64,000 bases of DNA from Streptomyces sp. STR69 (GCF_024519455.1 NZ_JALJRY010000009.1:48740-112739), one strand, 5' to 3'. Positions 17,787 to 26,956 are shown, numbered from the stretch's first letter. Numbers and translations are program-made. Notes: a model not told the origin generated them from the letters alone.

Positions 17787-18086
17787 TTGCGAGTTCGTCG
17801 TGTCGTGACCAGCGCCCTCGGTGCCGCAGCCCTCGTGCTCACCTCGCTCGGCTCGGTGGCCGCCGCCCCCGCGTCCGCCGCCCCCGCGTCCGCCATCATC
17901 TGCGGCTTCTTCAAGACCAGTACCAACGCCTACTACAGCCACTGCACCAGGGACGGCTCGCATGTCGTCATCAAGGTCAAGGTCGCCCTGGCGCGCGACC
18001 ACGAGCTGTGCGTCAGCCCCGGCACGACCTGGCTGGGCTCCGCCCGGAAGATCCAGGGCGCCTACTACGTCGGGCGAACCTGCTGA
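17787..18086 (+). CDS. Small secreted Cys-containing protein (DUF6355-like)
   Basis: A 99-residue exported protein with a TTG start, chosen because AAGGAG lies six bases upstream and it gives a clean signal peptide (RVRRVVTSALGAAALVL, cleavage near APASA). The mature part of about 65 residues has four Cys (CGFF, SHC, ELC and a terminal Cys), suggesting two disulfides. The pattern CGFF...YYSHC...CVSPGTTWLGS...YYVGRTC resembles the family I know as DUF6355. Function is unknown. Confidence 0.75.
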   Translation: MRVRRVVTSALGAAALVLTSLGSVAAAPASAAPASAIICGFFKTSTNAYYSHCTRDGSHVVIKVKVALARDHELCVSPGTTWLGSARKIQGAYYVGRTC

Positions 18087-18119
18087 CGCGTCGCGTCGCC
18101 CAGCAGCCCCCCAACCGCC

Positions 18120-19322
18120 TTACAGCCGCGCCCCCTTCAACACCATGTGCAGCAACAACCGGTCCTCCCCGTCGTCCAGGTCCAGCCCCGTCAGCTGCTC
18201 CACCCTTGACAGGCGGTAGTAGAGCGTCTGCCGGTGGATGCCCAACTCGGCTGCCGTACGCCCCGCTTGGCCCGCGCGGTCGAGGTACACCTCGGCGGTG
18301 CGGGCGAGTTCGTGATGGGCGGGGGAGAGGAGGGGGGCCACGGCAGGGTCGTGGGCGGACTCCGGGGGGAGGGAGGTCAGCAGGCGGTACGGGCCGATGC
18401 GGGACCATTCGGCCACCGGGGCGAAGCGGGGTTCCGCGAGGGCGGTGCGGGCCGCTGCCGCTGCCTCCTGCCAGGCGGTGGCGAGGTCGGTGAGGCCGAC
18501 GCGGGGCCGGGCGACGCCCGCCGCACGGCGGGCGCCGGGCGGGCCGTCCTTCAGCAGACGGGTCGCCGCCGCCTCCGCCGAACTTCCCGCGTCCGTCGAC
18601 CGCAGCCGTACCAGCACCGCCAGGCACTGCTGCTCCGCGGCCCCCCACGGAACCGTGCACAGCGCCGTCGCGTGCGGCACCGTACGAGCTGATGGGGCGT
18701 CGTCCGGGTCGGCGGTCGACGGCCAGGGGGCGACGCAGACCATCGTGTGCGGGCCGTCGCCGCGTGCGCCGAGGGCCGTGCGCAGCGCCGCCACCGCCAT
18801 GTCCCCCTGCCAGCCGCGCTCGGCGGTCAGCACCGCCCGCAGCTCCCGGCTGAGATCCGCCCCGTGCTGCGCCTCGTCGGCGAGCAGCGCGCCGATGCGG
18901 GTCGTCACCTCCATGGCCGCGTCCAGCTGTGGGGCGGTGGGGCCGGGATCGTCGTCGTCCAGGAGCCAGACGTACCCGAGGACCACGCCCCGATGGCGGA
19001 CGGGGAGGCAGATGCGGCCCCGGTAGACACCCGCCTCGGGGGTGGGCGGGATCCGGACCGGGCCGGTCGCCCGCGTGATGCCGAAGCCCTCGAACCAGGT
19101 GCGGATCGCCGCCGTGGAGCGCCGGGTCAGGATCGAGCGGGTGCGGACCGGGTCCAGCGCGGACGCGTCCAGGTCGCCCTCACCGTCGTAGGCCCCGAAG
19201 GCGATCAGCTCGAAGTCGCGGTTCTCCAGGGTCGCCGGGGCGCCGAGCAGCTCGGAGATCTCGTCGACGAGCTCTTGGTAGTCGCCTCTGGAATCGGATG
19301 TCACCCGGGCATTCTCGCGCAT
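18120..19322 (-). CDS. PucR-family regulator, probably of proline catabolism
   Basis: A 400-residue regulator with a central GGDEF-like PucR domain and a C-terminal PucR helix-turn-helix (RTAAELGIHRQTLYYRLSRVEQLTG). It is divergent from the proline dehydrogenase/pruA pair, where PucR proteins in Streptomyces are expected to activate proline use; that role is inferred from position. The start is uncertain: the ATG at 19322 has GGAGG almost touching it, and a GTG at 19304 has only a weak ribosome site. Confidence 0.82.
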   Translation of the reverse strand: MRENARVTSDSRGDYQELVDEISELLGAPATLENRDFELIAFGAYDGEGDLDASALDPVRTRSILTRRSTAAIRTWFEGFGITRATGPVRIPPTPEAGVYRGRICLPVRHRGVVLGYVWLLDDDDPGPTAPQLDAAMEVTTRIGALLADEAQHGADLSRELRAVLTAERGWQGDMAVAALRTALGARGDGPHTMVCVAPWPSTADPDDAPSARTVPHATALCTVPWGAAEQQCLAVLVRLRSTDAGSSAEAAATRLLKDGPPGARRAAGVARPRVGLTDLATAWQEAAAAARTALAEPRFAPVAEWSRIGPYRLLTSLPPESAHDPAVAPLLSPAHHELARTAEVYLDRAGQAGRTAAELGIHRQTLYYRLSRVEQLTGLDLDDGEDRLLLHMVLKGARL

Positions 19323-19465
19323 TCCTCCGCCGATCCCGTGCCGCCTTCATACATCTGTCTGAGATCCGTGGCACGGATGCGTGACAGCTGTCGATGGTCG
19401 ACGATCGGAGACAACCCTAGGTTTCACGGTGGTTCCCCGTATGTCCGACCGCTTGGAGGTACCCC

Positions 19466-20392
19466 GTGCTGGGTCCCGTGATTCTCGCCGCCTCGCGCAG
19501 CGATCAGATGCGTCGGCTGATCTCGGCGGCGCCGGTGACCAAGCAGGTCGTGGACCGCTTCATCCCCGGTGAGACCGTCGACGAGATCGTGCCGATCGTC
19601 CAGGACCTCACCGCCAAGGGCCTGGAGCTGACGATGGACGTCGTCGGCGAGGACATCACCACCCCCGAGCAGGCCGCCGCCGCCCGTGACGCCTATCTCC
19701 AACTCGTCGACCGGCTCAAGGAGTTGGAGCTGGGTACCCGGGCCGAGATGTCCATCAAGCTGTCCATGTTCGGGCAGGCGCTGCCCGGCGGTCACGAACT
19801 CGCCCTCGCGAACGTCCGGCCCGTCGTCGAGGCAGCCGCCGCCATCGGTACGACCGTCACGCTCGACGCCGAGGACCACACCACCCTCGACTCGATGTTC
19901 GCGATCCACGAGGAGCTGCGGAAGGACTTCCCGCAGACCGGCTGCGTCATCCAGGCCTACCTGTTCCGCACCGAGTCCGACGCCCGCCGCCTCGCCGAGG
20001 CCGGCAGCCGCGTCCGGCTCGTGAAGGGCGCCTACAAGGAGCCCGCCGAGGTCGCCTACCAGCAGAAACACGAGATCGACAAGGCGTACGTCCGGATTCT
20101 GCGGATCCTGATGGAGGGTTCCGGCTACCCGATGATCGGGTCCCACGACCCGCGACTCATCTCCATCGCGCAGGAACTGGCCCGGCGCGCCGGGCGCAAG
20201 CTCGACGAGTACGAGTTCCAGATGCTGTACGGCATCAGGAGCGACGAGCACCTGCGGCTCGCCGCCGAGGGTCACCGCATGCGCGTCTACACGGCCTACG
20301 GCACCGACTGGTACGGATACTTCATGCGCCGCCTGGCGGAGAAGCCGGCCAACCTTCTCTTCTTCGCCCGCTCGACCCTCACCAAGGGCTGA
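19466..20392 (+). CDS. pruB: Proline dehydrogenase (monofunctional)
   Basis: A 308-residue FAD enzyme oxidising proline to pyrroline-5-carboxylate at the membrane. The (beta/alpha)8 flavin barrel shows DAEDHTTLDSM, QAYLFRTESDA, RLVKGAYKEP (FAD-binding Arg and Lys) and, near the C-terminus, YGTDWYGYFMRRLAEKPAN with the paired Arg that grip the proline carboxylate. The GTG start follows GGAGG. It is transcribed with pruA after a 59-base gap. The same gene is called putB or prodh in other species. Confidence 0.93.
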   Translation: MLGPVILAASRSDQMRRLISAAPVTKQVVDRFIPGETVDEIVPIVQDLTAKGLELTMDVVGEDITTPEQAAAARDAYLQLVDRLKELELGTRAEMSIKLSMFGQALPGGHELALANVRPVVEAAAAIGTTVTLDAEDHTTLDSMFAIHEELRKDFPQTGCVIQAYLFRTESDARRLAEAGSRVRLVKGAYKEPAEVAYQQKHEIDKAYVRILRILMEGSGYPMIGSHDPRLISIAQELARRAGRKLDEYEFQMLYGIRSDEHLRLAAEGHRMRVYTAYGTDWYGYFMRRLAEKPANLLFFARSTLTKG

Positions 20393-20451
20393 CCGAGGCT
20401 GACCAGGGATTGACCCCAACACCCGCTCACGTACAAGGAGTTACGGATCTC

Positions 20452-22083
20452 ATGGACGCTGTGACCCAGGTCCCCACCCCCGTCAACGAGCCGGTGCACG
20501 GCTACGCGCCCGGCTCTCCCGAGCGCGCCCGTCTGGAGGTCAAGCTCAAGGAGCTGGCCGAGAACCCGATCGACCTGCCGATGACCATCGGCGGCGAGCG
20601 GCGGATGGGCGGCGGCGAGCGCTTCGACGTCGTACAGCCGCACAACCACAAGGCGCGGCTGGGCACTTACGCCAACGCCACCCAGGGCGACGCCCAGGAC
20701 GCGATCGACGCGGCCCTCGCCGCCGCGCCCGCCTGGCGTGCCATGTCCTTCGACGACCGCGCCGCGATCATCCTGCGCGCCGCCGAACTGCTCTCCGGAC
20801 CGTGGCGCGAGACCCTCGCCGCCTCCACCATGCTCGGCCAGTCCAAGACCGCCCAGCAGGCCGAGATCGACTGTCCCTGCGAGCTCGTCGACTTCTGGCG
20901 CTTCAACGTCAAGTACGCCCGCGACCTGCTCGCCGAGCAGCCCCCGGCGAACTCCCCGGGCGTCTGGAACCGTCTCGACCACCGCCCGCTCGAAGGCTTC
21001 GTCTACGCGATCACGCCCTTCAACTTCACCGCGATCGCGGGCAACCTGCCGACCGCGCCCGCGTTGATGGGCAATGTCGTCGTGTGGAAGCCGTCGCCGA
21101 CGCAGACCCACTCCGCCGTTCTCCTCATGCAGTTGCTGGAGGAGGCGGGGCTCCCCAAGGGCGTCATCAACCTCGTGACCGGCGACGGCATCGAGGTGTC
21201 GAAGGTGGCTCTTGAGCACCGCGACCTGGCCGCGATCCACTTCACCGGGTCCACCAAGACCTTCCAGTACCTGTGGAAGACGGTCGGCACCAACATCGAG
21301 AAGTACCGCTCCTACCCGCGCCTCGTCGGCGAGACCGGCGGCAAGGACTTCGTCGTCGCCCACCCGAGCGCCGACCGCGCGGTGTTGAAGACGGCGTTGA
21401 CCCGCGGCTCCTTCGAGTACCAGGGGCAGAAGTGCTCCGCGACCTCCAGGGCGTACATCCCGGCGTCGATCTGGAACTCCGGATTCAAGGAGGAATTCGC
21501 CGCCGAGGTCGAGTACTTGACCATGGGCGACGTCACCGACCTCGCGAACTTCATCGGTGCGGTGATCGACGAGCGCGCGTTCGCCAAGAACAAGGCGGCC
21601 ATCGACCGTGCGAAGGCGGACCCCAACTGCACGATCGTCGCGGGCGGTTCGTACGACGACTCGGTGGGCTACTTCGTCCGCCCGACCGTCGTCGAGTGCA
21701 GCGACCCGGCCAACGAGGTGTTCACGACCGAGTACTTCGGCCCGTTCCTCGCGGTCCACGTCTACGAGGACGACGCCTACGACGAGATGCTGACCCAGAT
21801 GGAGTCGGTGTCGGACTACGCGCTGACGGGCTCGGTCATCGCGGGCGACCGCGCGGCGGCGGCGTACACGATGGAGAAGCTCCGCTACGCGGCCGGCAAC
21901 TTCTACATCAACGACAAGTCCACCGGCGCGGTCGTCGGCCAACAGCCCTTCGGCGGCGGCCGTTCCTCGGGCACCAACGACAAGGCCGGCGCCCCGCAGA
22001 ACCTGATGCGCTGGACGCTGACCCGCGCCATCAAGGAGACCCTGGTGGCCCCGACGGACTACACGTACCCGCACATGGGCTGA
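20452..22083 (+). CDS. pruA: L-glutamate gamma-semialdehyde (P5C) dehydrogenase
   Basis: A 543-residue aldehyde dehydrogenase that finishes proline catabolism, giving glutamate and NADH. The start at 20452 follows AAGGAG; a TTG at 20410 in the same frame is less likely. The catalytic Cys is residue 328 in YQGQKCSATSRAY and the general base Glu is in VGETGGKD; the cofactor Gly motif FTGSTKTFQ is present. The length fits the PruA subfamily rather than bifunctional PutA. Confidence 0.95.
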   Translation: MDAVTQVPTPVNEPVHGYAPGSPERARLEVKLKELAENPIDLPMTIGGERRMGGGERFDVVQPHNHKARLGTYANATQGDAQDAIDAALAAAPAWRAMSFDDRAAIILRAAELLSGPWRETLAASTMLGQSKTAQQAEIDCPCELVDFWRFNVKYARDLLAEQPPANSPGVWNRLDHRPLEGFVYAITPFNFTAIAGNLPTAPALMGNVVVWKPSPTQTHSAVLLMQLLEEAGLPKGVINLVTGDGIEVSKVALEHRDLAAIHFTGSTKTFQYLWKTVGTNIEKYRSYPRLVGETGGKDFVVAHPSADRAVLKTALTRGSFEYQGQKCSATSRAYIPASIWNSGFKEEFAAEVEYLTMGDVTDLANFIGAVIDERAFAKNKAAIDRAKADPNCTIVAGGSYDDSVGYFVRPTVVECSDPANEVFTTEYFGPFLAVHVYEDDAYDEMLTQMESVSDYALTGSVIAGDRAAAAYTMEKLRYAAGNFYINDKSTGAVVGQQPFGGGRSSGTNDKAGAPQNLMRWTLTRAIKETLVAPTDYTYPHMG

Positions 22084-22122
22084 CAGCCACACAGTGAGCC
22101 CACAGCGGGCAGACTCCCCGTC

Positions 22123-22986
22123 ATGACCCCAACCCGTATGCAGGACACGGCGGTTACGGCGGACGACGGAGTACGGCTGTGGGCCTCCCGGTCCGGCCGT
22201 GGCACACCCGGCACCTCACCCCTGGTGCTGTGCCACGGCGGGCCCGGACTGTGGGACATGTCCGAGGACGTGGCCGGGATGCTCGACTCCCGCGCCACGG
22301 TGGTCCGTTGGGACCAGCGCGGTGGCGGCCGGTCGGAGCCGTGCGCGGGCCCGTGGACCACCGAACGGTTCGTGGCCGATCTCGACGCCGTACGACGGCA
22401 CTTCGCGCTGGAACGGCCGGTGCTGCTCGGCCATTCCTGGGGCGCGTCGCTCGCCCTGAACTACGCCCTTGCCCACCCGGACCGGGTCGCCGCGCTCATC
22501 TACGTCAGCGGCACCGGCATCGGCCCGGACGCCGACTGGCACGGCGCCTTCGAGGAGAACCTCCTCGCCCGGCTCGGCGAGGACCCCCAACGGCTCGCCC
22601 GCTGGCGGGAGTTGCCCGGCGACAGCCGGGAACGGGCCGTGCTCCAGTGGTCCGCCGAGTTCGAGGACCGGAAGCGGGCCGTCGAGCACGCGGAGCGGAT
22701 GGCCGACCCCTGGTTCCCCATCAACTTCCCCTGCAACAAGTCCCTGAACGCCGAGGCGAGACAGACCGCCGGCACCCCCGCCCGGTACGCCGCCTGCCAG
22801 GCCCTCGACCTCCCCGTGCTCATCGTCGACGGGGAGCGGGACATCCGCCCCCGCTCGGCCGTCGACTCGCTGGAGCGGGCGCTGCCCCGGGTGCGGCGGG
22901 TGACCCTGGCGGGCGCCGGGCACCTCCCGTGGGTCGAGGACCCGCACGGGTTCCGCGAGGCGGTGCTGAGAGAGATGCGCTCATGA
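22123..22986 (+). CDS. Alpha/beta hydrolase (proline iminopeptidase-like)
   Basis: A 287-residue soluble alpha/beta hydrolase. The oxyanion HGGPG motif (about residues 39-43) and the DQRGGGRS strand are those of prolyl aminopeptidases, the nucleophile elbow is GHSWGA, and the catalytic His is in GAGHLPWVEDP. Lying 39 bases after pruA it might release proline from peptides for the pathway, but that is only suggested by position; esterase activity is equally possible. Confidence 0.8.
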   Translation: MTPTRMQDTAVTADDGVRLWASRSGRGTPGTSPLVLCHGGPGLWDMSEDVAGMLDSRATVVRWDQRGGGRSEPCAGPWTTERFVADLDAVRRHFALERPVLLGHSWGASLALNYALAHPDRVAALIYVSGTGIGPDADWHGAFEENLLARLGEDPQRLARWRELPGDSRERAVLQWSAEFEDRKRAVEHAERMADPWFPINFPCNKSLNAEARQTAGTPARYAACQALDLPVLIVDGERDIRPRSAVDSLERALPRVRRVTLAGAGHLPWVEDPHGFREAVLREMRS

Positions 22987-23061
22987 CGTACGTCAACGCG
23001 GTCATGACAGCGATGCGGCGATGACGGCACGCCATGAGCCCGCGTCTCCGATACTGACCCC

Positions 23062-23601
23062 GTGACCATCCGTATGCGCACCGCCCACACGGCCGACCTC
23101 ACCCCGGCCGACCTCCGCGCCGCCCGCGCCCTGCTGGACGCCGCCTTCGCCGGTGACCTCACCGACCAGGACTTCGAGCACGGCCTCGGCGGCGTCCACG
23201 CCCTGCTCGCCGACGAGGACGGGCTCGTCGCGCACGGCTCGGTCGTGATGCGCCGGGTGCGCTACCGCGGGCGCTGGCTGCGGGTCGGATACGTCGAGGG
23301 GGTCGGCGTACGGCCCGACGCCCGCCGCCGGGGGCACGGCGGCCGGATCATGGCCGAGCTGGAGCGGATCGTCGACCACGCCTACGACGTCGGTCTGCTC
23401 GGCGCGAGCGACGACGGCGCCCGCCTCTACACCGCGCGCGGCTGGCGGCTGTGGGGCGGCAAGATCTCCGCGCTCGGCCCGGACGGCATCGTCCATCTGC
23501 CCGAGGAGGAGGACAGCACCTACGTCCGCCCCGCGCTCGCCGGGCCCCTCGACCTCGACGCCGATCTCCTCTTCGACTGGCGGGACGGGGACGTGCTCTG
23601 A
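23062..23601 (+). CDS. GNAT acetyltransferase resembling aminoglycoside 2'-N-acetyltransferase AAC(2')
   Basis: A 179-residue GNAT protein whose whole length follows the AAC(2')-I pattern: HTADL, AFAGDLTDQDFEHGLGGVHAL, RVRYRGRWLRVGYVEGVGVR, the acetyl-CoA loop RPDARRRGHGG, RLYTARGWRLWGG and the terminal DWRDGDVL. In the mycobacterial enzyme the chain ends GDVW; here the last residue is Leu. It would acetylate an amino group of an aminoglycoside-like compound in the cytosol. Whether it confers resistance or has a housekeeping role is not known. Confidence 0.75.
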   Translation: MTIRMRTAHTADLTPADLRAARALLDAAFAGDLTDQDFEHGLGGVHALLADEDGLVAHGSVVMRRVRYRGRWLRVGYVEGVGVRPDARRRGHGGRIMAELERIVDHAYDVGLLGASDDGARLYTARGWRLWGGKISALGPDGIVHLPEEEDSTYVRPALAGPLDLDADLLFDWRDGDVL

Positions 23602-23867
23602 CGCCTCGCCGCGTTTTGTGAAACCGCAGGTCAACGCCGCGTGACTCGTTTCACCGTCTCAGATAGTAGGAAGTCCGAGTAATTGTGGAGACAGATGCAC
23701 GGTCCTGTCCTAGCTTTGTAGGAGCCGAACGTCTCGCTAGACCAAGCGAATGGCGGCCGTGAGCCGGACACCGCGCAGGCAACCCCTGCGGTCCGTGGCT
23801 CCCCGCCTCTTCCGGCGTCTCGTAACCCCCTCAGCACTCCAGGAATCATCGAAGGAGTCGATTCTCC

Positions 23868-23999
23868 ATGGCCGAGACGACCGTCCGCCGCCGCGTCCGC
23901 CACGTGACCCGCACCAGCGAGTCCGAGCGCAAGAACGCCGCCGCCGCTCTCCAGCGCGCCCTCGACCGCCGGGACAACGGCGGCGAGACCGGCCACTGA
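23868..23999 (+). CDS. 43-residue basic small protein
   Basis: A short frame with GAAGGAG about ten bases before the ATG. The protein (MAETTVRRRVRHVTRTSESE, then a short amphipathic helix with AAAALQRALDRRD) is strongly basic at the N-terminus, with no membrane segment. The upstream 260 bases are gene-free and comparatively AT-rich, as for a separately regulated small gene. The function is unknown; nucleic-acid binding is conceivable from the Arg content. Confidence 0.55.
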   Translation: MAETTVRRRVRHVTRTSESERKNAAAALQRALDRRDNGGETGH

Positions 24000-24044
24000 G
24001 CCGTAGTAACACCACTCCACAGCCGGGAGCCGCGCCCGCACGGG

Positions 24045-24075
24045 GTGCGGTGCGGTCTCACCGACCGCGCCGCAC
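24045..24075 (-). terminator. Hairpin at the 3' end of the phosphoesterase gene
   Basis: GTGCGG-T-GCGGT pairs with ACCGC-G-CCGCAC around a seven-base loop, with one mismatch. It overlaps the stop of the minus-strand gene. There is no T tail. Confidence 0.4.
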
Positions 24076-25617
24076 CTCGAAGTGGTCGATGCGCTTGCCG
24101 TTCTGGTCCAGCGCCGACACCTTGAGCCTCGGGGTGCTGCCGCTCTCCGCCTCCACCGAGAGGAGGGAGAAGCCCCGGTAGCGCACCCGCGACCACTCCA
24201 CCGTCTCCGCCTGGCTGTGCTGGCCCTTCGCCCACTGCATGGTGTCGACCGTCCCGTGCCGGGTGACGTGCCCCTCGTAGCTCTCCTTGACGCCCGCCGG
24301 GAAGCCGTACAGATCCCGGCCGCCGCCGCCCGCCGTGACGTAGACGATCCCGTCCTTCGTCGGATCGGTGGACGCGCCGATGGGTACCGCCCTGCCGACA
24401 GTGCCCTTCTTGATGGCGTCGGTCCGCTCGTACACGTGGTTGTGCCCGTTGATCACCAGGTCCACCTGGTGCTTGGCGAACACCGGCAGCCACTCGCTGC
24501 GGACCCCGCCGTCCGAGGCGTGCGCGGAGGTCGAGTAGGCGCAGTGGTGGAAGAAGACGACCAGGAAGTCGACGCCCTTCGTCGCCCGCAGGTCCTGCAA
24601 CCTGCGGTCCAGCCACTTCGTCTGCTTTCCGCCCGTGTAGCCGAGGTTGGCGGTGATCTCGTACGACACGTCGTTCGCGTCGAGGGCCACGACGCCGACG
24701 TTGCCGTACACGAAGGAGTACACGCCCGGCGCGTGCGACGGGTCGAAGCCGTTGTCCGGGAGGGACCAGCGGGCGAGTTGGCCGCCGTAGCCGTCGGGGG
24801 AGTACCAGGCCTCCATGTCGTGGTTGCCGGTCGTCACCATCCACGGGACGGTCCGGGAGACACCCTCGTTCTGCTTGAGGAAGAGGTCCCAGTACGTCGG
24901 GTCGTAGCCGTCCGTCTTCTTGCCCTGCCCGTTGGTGTCGGCGTAGCAGATGTCACCGGCGTGCAGGTGGAACGCGGGGTTCTCGCGCAGGATCACCTGG
25001 TCGTTGGCGGCTGCCGCGTTGCTCACGCCCTGGTCGCCGAAGGCCGTGAACACGAACTTCTCCGGGCTCGCGGGCGCCGTACGGAACGAGCCGATCGTCG
25101 AGCGGTGGGCCGGGGCGGCCGGGTCGAAGCCCTCGTGGCCGACGCCGTAGTAGTACGTGGTGCCGGGGCGGAGGCCGTCCGGGGCCGCGTGGACGTAGTA
25201 CTGCTCGACCGCGGGGCGGACGCCGGTCAGGCCGGGGGTGTGCAGGGCGCGGACCTCGGCGGTGATCCTGCGGCTGAGGCCGTCGGGCTTCGTCCCGATG
25301 CGCAGGTACGGCTTCTTGACCGCGAACGGGACCTGCCAGGAGACCCGCATCTCCGTCTTCGGGTCGGCGCCGAAGGCGAGATGGCGGCCGAAGGGGGTGA
25401 CGACCGCACCGGGCACCTTCGACGTGGCGGGGGAGGCCGACTTCTGATCGCTCGTCGCCGTACCACTGGCGCACCCCGTCAGCAGCCCGCCCGCCACCGC
25501 GCTCGCCGTCACCAGCGTGCGGCGCCGGGACAGCTTGGTGCGCAGGTACTCGTACTGCTCGGCCATGCTCATGCGCACCGCGAGGTGCTCCGGGATGCCG
25601 ACGTCAGGTGTCTCCAT
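24058..25617 (-). CDS. Tat-exported metallophosphoesterase, purple acid phosphatase family
   Basis: A 519-residue cell-surface enzyme. The N-terminus has the twin-arginine motif SRRRTL followed by a hydrophobic stretch and the lipobox LLTGC, so it is probably a Tat lipoprotein. An N-terminal fibronectin-like domain is followed by the dimetal phosphoesterase core: GDQG, GDICYAD, GNHD, FFHH and GHNHVYERT, all ligands present. The start at 25617 follows GGGGGAG; the frame is open further but would invade the leuB promoter. It probably scavenges phosphate from organic esters. Confidence 0.88.
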   Translation of the reverse strand: METPDVGIPEHLAVRMSMAEQYEYLRTKLSRRRTLVTASAVAGGLLTGCASGTATSDQKSASPATSKVPGAVVTPFGRHLAFGADPKTEMRVSWQVPFAVKKPYLRIGTKPDGLSRRITAEVRALHTPGLTGVRPAVEQYYVHAAPDGLRPGTTYYYGVGHEGFDPAAPAHRSTIGSFRTAPASPEKFVFTAFGDQGVSNAAAANDQVILRENPAFHLHAGDICYADTNGQGKKTDGYDPTYWDLFLKQNEGVSRTVPWMVTTGNHDMEAWYSPDGYGGQLARWSLPDNGFDPSHAPGVYSFVYGNVGVVALDANDVSYEITANLGYTGGKQTKWLDRRLQDLRATKGVDFLVVFFHHCAYSTSAHASDGGVRSEWLPVFAKHQVDLVINGHNHVYERTDAIKKGTVGRAVPIGASTDPTKDGIVYVTAGGGGRDLYGFPAGVKESYEGHVTRHGTVDTMQWAKGQHSQAETVEWSRVRYRGFSLLSVEAESGSTPRLKVSALDQNGKRIDHFEVRRGR

Positions 25618-25746
25618 GTCGATGAAGCTCCCCCATAAGTCCAACGGGGGCCATGCGTAAGGGTGAACGTACGTCGAACGGCTGACGCCCCCGCTTCTCG
25701 GCTGTCCGTATCGCGGACACCCCGTGTCATCCCATGGGACGCGGAG

Positions 25747-25752
25747 TACGGT
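25747..25752 (+). promoter_or_regulatory. Putative leaderless -10 (TACGGT) of leuB
   Basis: TACGGT is seven bases before the leuB ATG and no ribosome site is seen, consistent with a leaderless mRNA. Confidence 0.45.
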
Positions 25753-25759
25753 GTCGGGC

Positions 25760-26803
25760 ATGTCTCGCAGCATCGATCTCGCAGTGATCCCCGGTGACGG
25801 CATCGGTCAGGAAGTCGTGGCCGAAGGTCTCAAAGTCCTCTCCGCCGTCCTTCCGCAGGACGTGAAGCTGGAGACCAAGGAGTTCGACTTCGGCGCCCGC
25901 CGCTACCACGCGACCGGTGAGACCCTCACCGAGGACGACCTGGCCGCACTGAAGCCGCACGACGCGATCCTGCTGGGCGCGATCGGTGACCCGTCGGTCC
26001 CGTCCGGTGTCCTGGAGCGCGGCTTCCTGCTGAAGCTCCGCTTCGCCTTCGACCACCACGTGAACCTGCGGCCGAGCAAGCTGCTCCCCGGTGTGGCGAC
26101 CCCGCTCGCCGGTGAGCCGGAGATCGACTTCGTCGTGGTCCGCGAGGGCACCGAGGGCCCGTACACCGGCAACGGCGGCACCATCCGCAAGGGCACCGAG
26201 CACGAGGTCGCCACCGAGGTCTCCGTCAACACCGCGTTCGGTGTCGAGCGGGTCGTCCGGGACGCCTTCGCCCGTGCCCAGGCCCGCCCCCGCAAGAAGC
26301 TCACGCTGGTCCACAAGAACAACGTGCTGACCTTCGCGGGCCACCTGTGGACGAACGTCTTCAACAAGGTCGCGGCCGAGTTCCCCGAGGTCACCACCGA
26401 CTACATCCACGTGGACGCGGCGACGATCTACCTCGTCACCGACCCGGCCCGCTTCGACGTGATCGTCACCGACAACCTCTTCGGCGACATCATCACCGAC
26501 CTCGCCGCGGCCGTCTCCGGCGGCATCGGCGTCGCCGCGAGCGGGAACATCAACCCGTCCGGCGAGTTCCCCTCGATGTTCGAGCCCGTGCACGGCTCGG
26601 CGCCCGACATCGCGGGCCAGGGCAAGGCCGACCCCACCGCCACGGTCCTGTCCGTCGCCCTCCTGCTGCGCCACCTCGGCTACGAGTCCGAGGCCGTGCG
26701 CATCGAGGAGGCCGTCTCCGCCGACCTCGCGGAGCGCACCGGCAAGCCCGCCCGTTCCACCAGCGAGATCGGCGACGCGCTCGCCGTACGAGTAGCCGGC
26801 TGA
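25760..26803 (+). CDS. leuB: 3-isopropylmalate dehydrogenase
   Basis: A 347-residue NAD-dependent beta-decarboxylating dehydrogenase, third step of leucine synthesis. It opens with SIDLAVIPGDGIGQEVVAEG; the substrate Arg cluster, VREGTEGPYTGNGG, the catalytic Lys in LVHKNNVLTFAG and the metal Asp residues in DNLFGDIITDLAA are all present, and EPVHGSAPDIAGQGKADPTA is the family signature near the C-terminus. It is the short actinobacterial type. It lies 142 bases from the divergent phosphoesterase and ends in a U-tailed terminator. Confidence 0.95.
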   Translation: MSRSIDLAVIPGDGIGQEVVAEGLKVLSAVLPQDVKLETKEFDFGARRYHATGETLTEDDLAALKPHDAILLGAIGDPSVPSGVLERGFLLKLRFAFDHHVNLRPSKLLPGVATPLAGEPEIDFVVVREGTEGPYTGNGGTIRKGTEHEVATEVSVNTAFGVERVVRDAFARAQARPRKKLTLVHKNNVLTFAGHLWTNVFNKVAAEFPEVTTDYIHVDAATIYLVTDPARFDVIVTDNLFGDIITDLAAAVSGGIGVAASGNINPSGEFPSMFEPVHGSAPDIAGQGKADPTATVLSVALLLRHLGYESEAVRIEEAVSADLAERTGKPARSTSEIGDALAVRVAG

Positions 26804-26840
26804 CCCCGCGCCCACTCGAAGAACTCTCGTAGTCTTCTGA

Positions 26841-26877
26841 AGCCGCCGGGTCGCAACCGCACCCGGCGGCTTTTCTT
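26841..26877 (+). terminator. Terminator after leuB
   Basis: GCCGCCGGGT and ACCCGGCGGC form a perfect ten-base stem with a nine-base loop, followed by TTTTCTT. Confidence 0.9.
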
Positions 26878-26950
26878 ATGTCCCCGCCGGGTGCCACCAT
26901 CATCCTCCGGGTCGCATTCACGCCGTTTTCGTCCACGGTCCTCCTCGCGC

Positions 26951-26956
26951 GATAAT
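26951..26956 (+). promoter_or_regulatory. Candidate -10 (GATAAT) for ilvE
   Basis: GATAAT matches five of six consensus bases and lies 111 bases upstream of the ilvE ATG in the leuB-ilvE gap. The -35 region is poor. It would place ilvE on its own transcript. Confidence 0.35.

Noticed and set aside
26878..26955. Possible ilvE leader peptide with Ile-Ile-Leu and Val-Leu-Leu (25 residues)
   Set aside because: The ATG directly follows the leuB terminator T run, there is no ribosome site, no terminator hairpin lies between it and ilvE, and a better promoter hexamer (GATAAT, 26951-26956) lies at its end, so it is probably not transcribed with ilvE.
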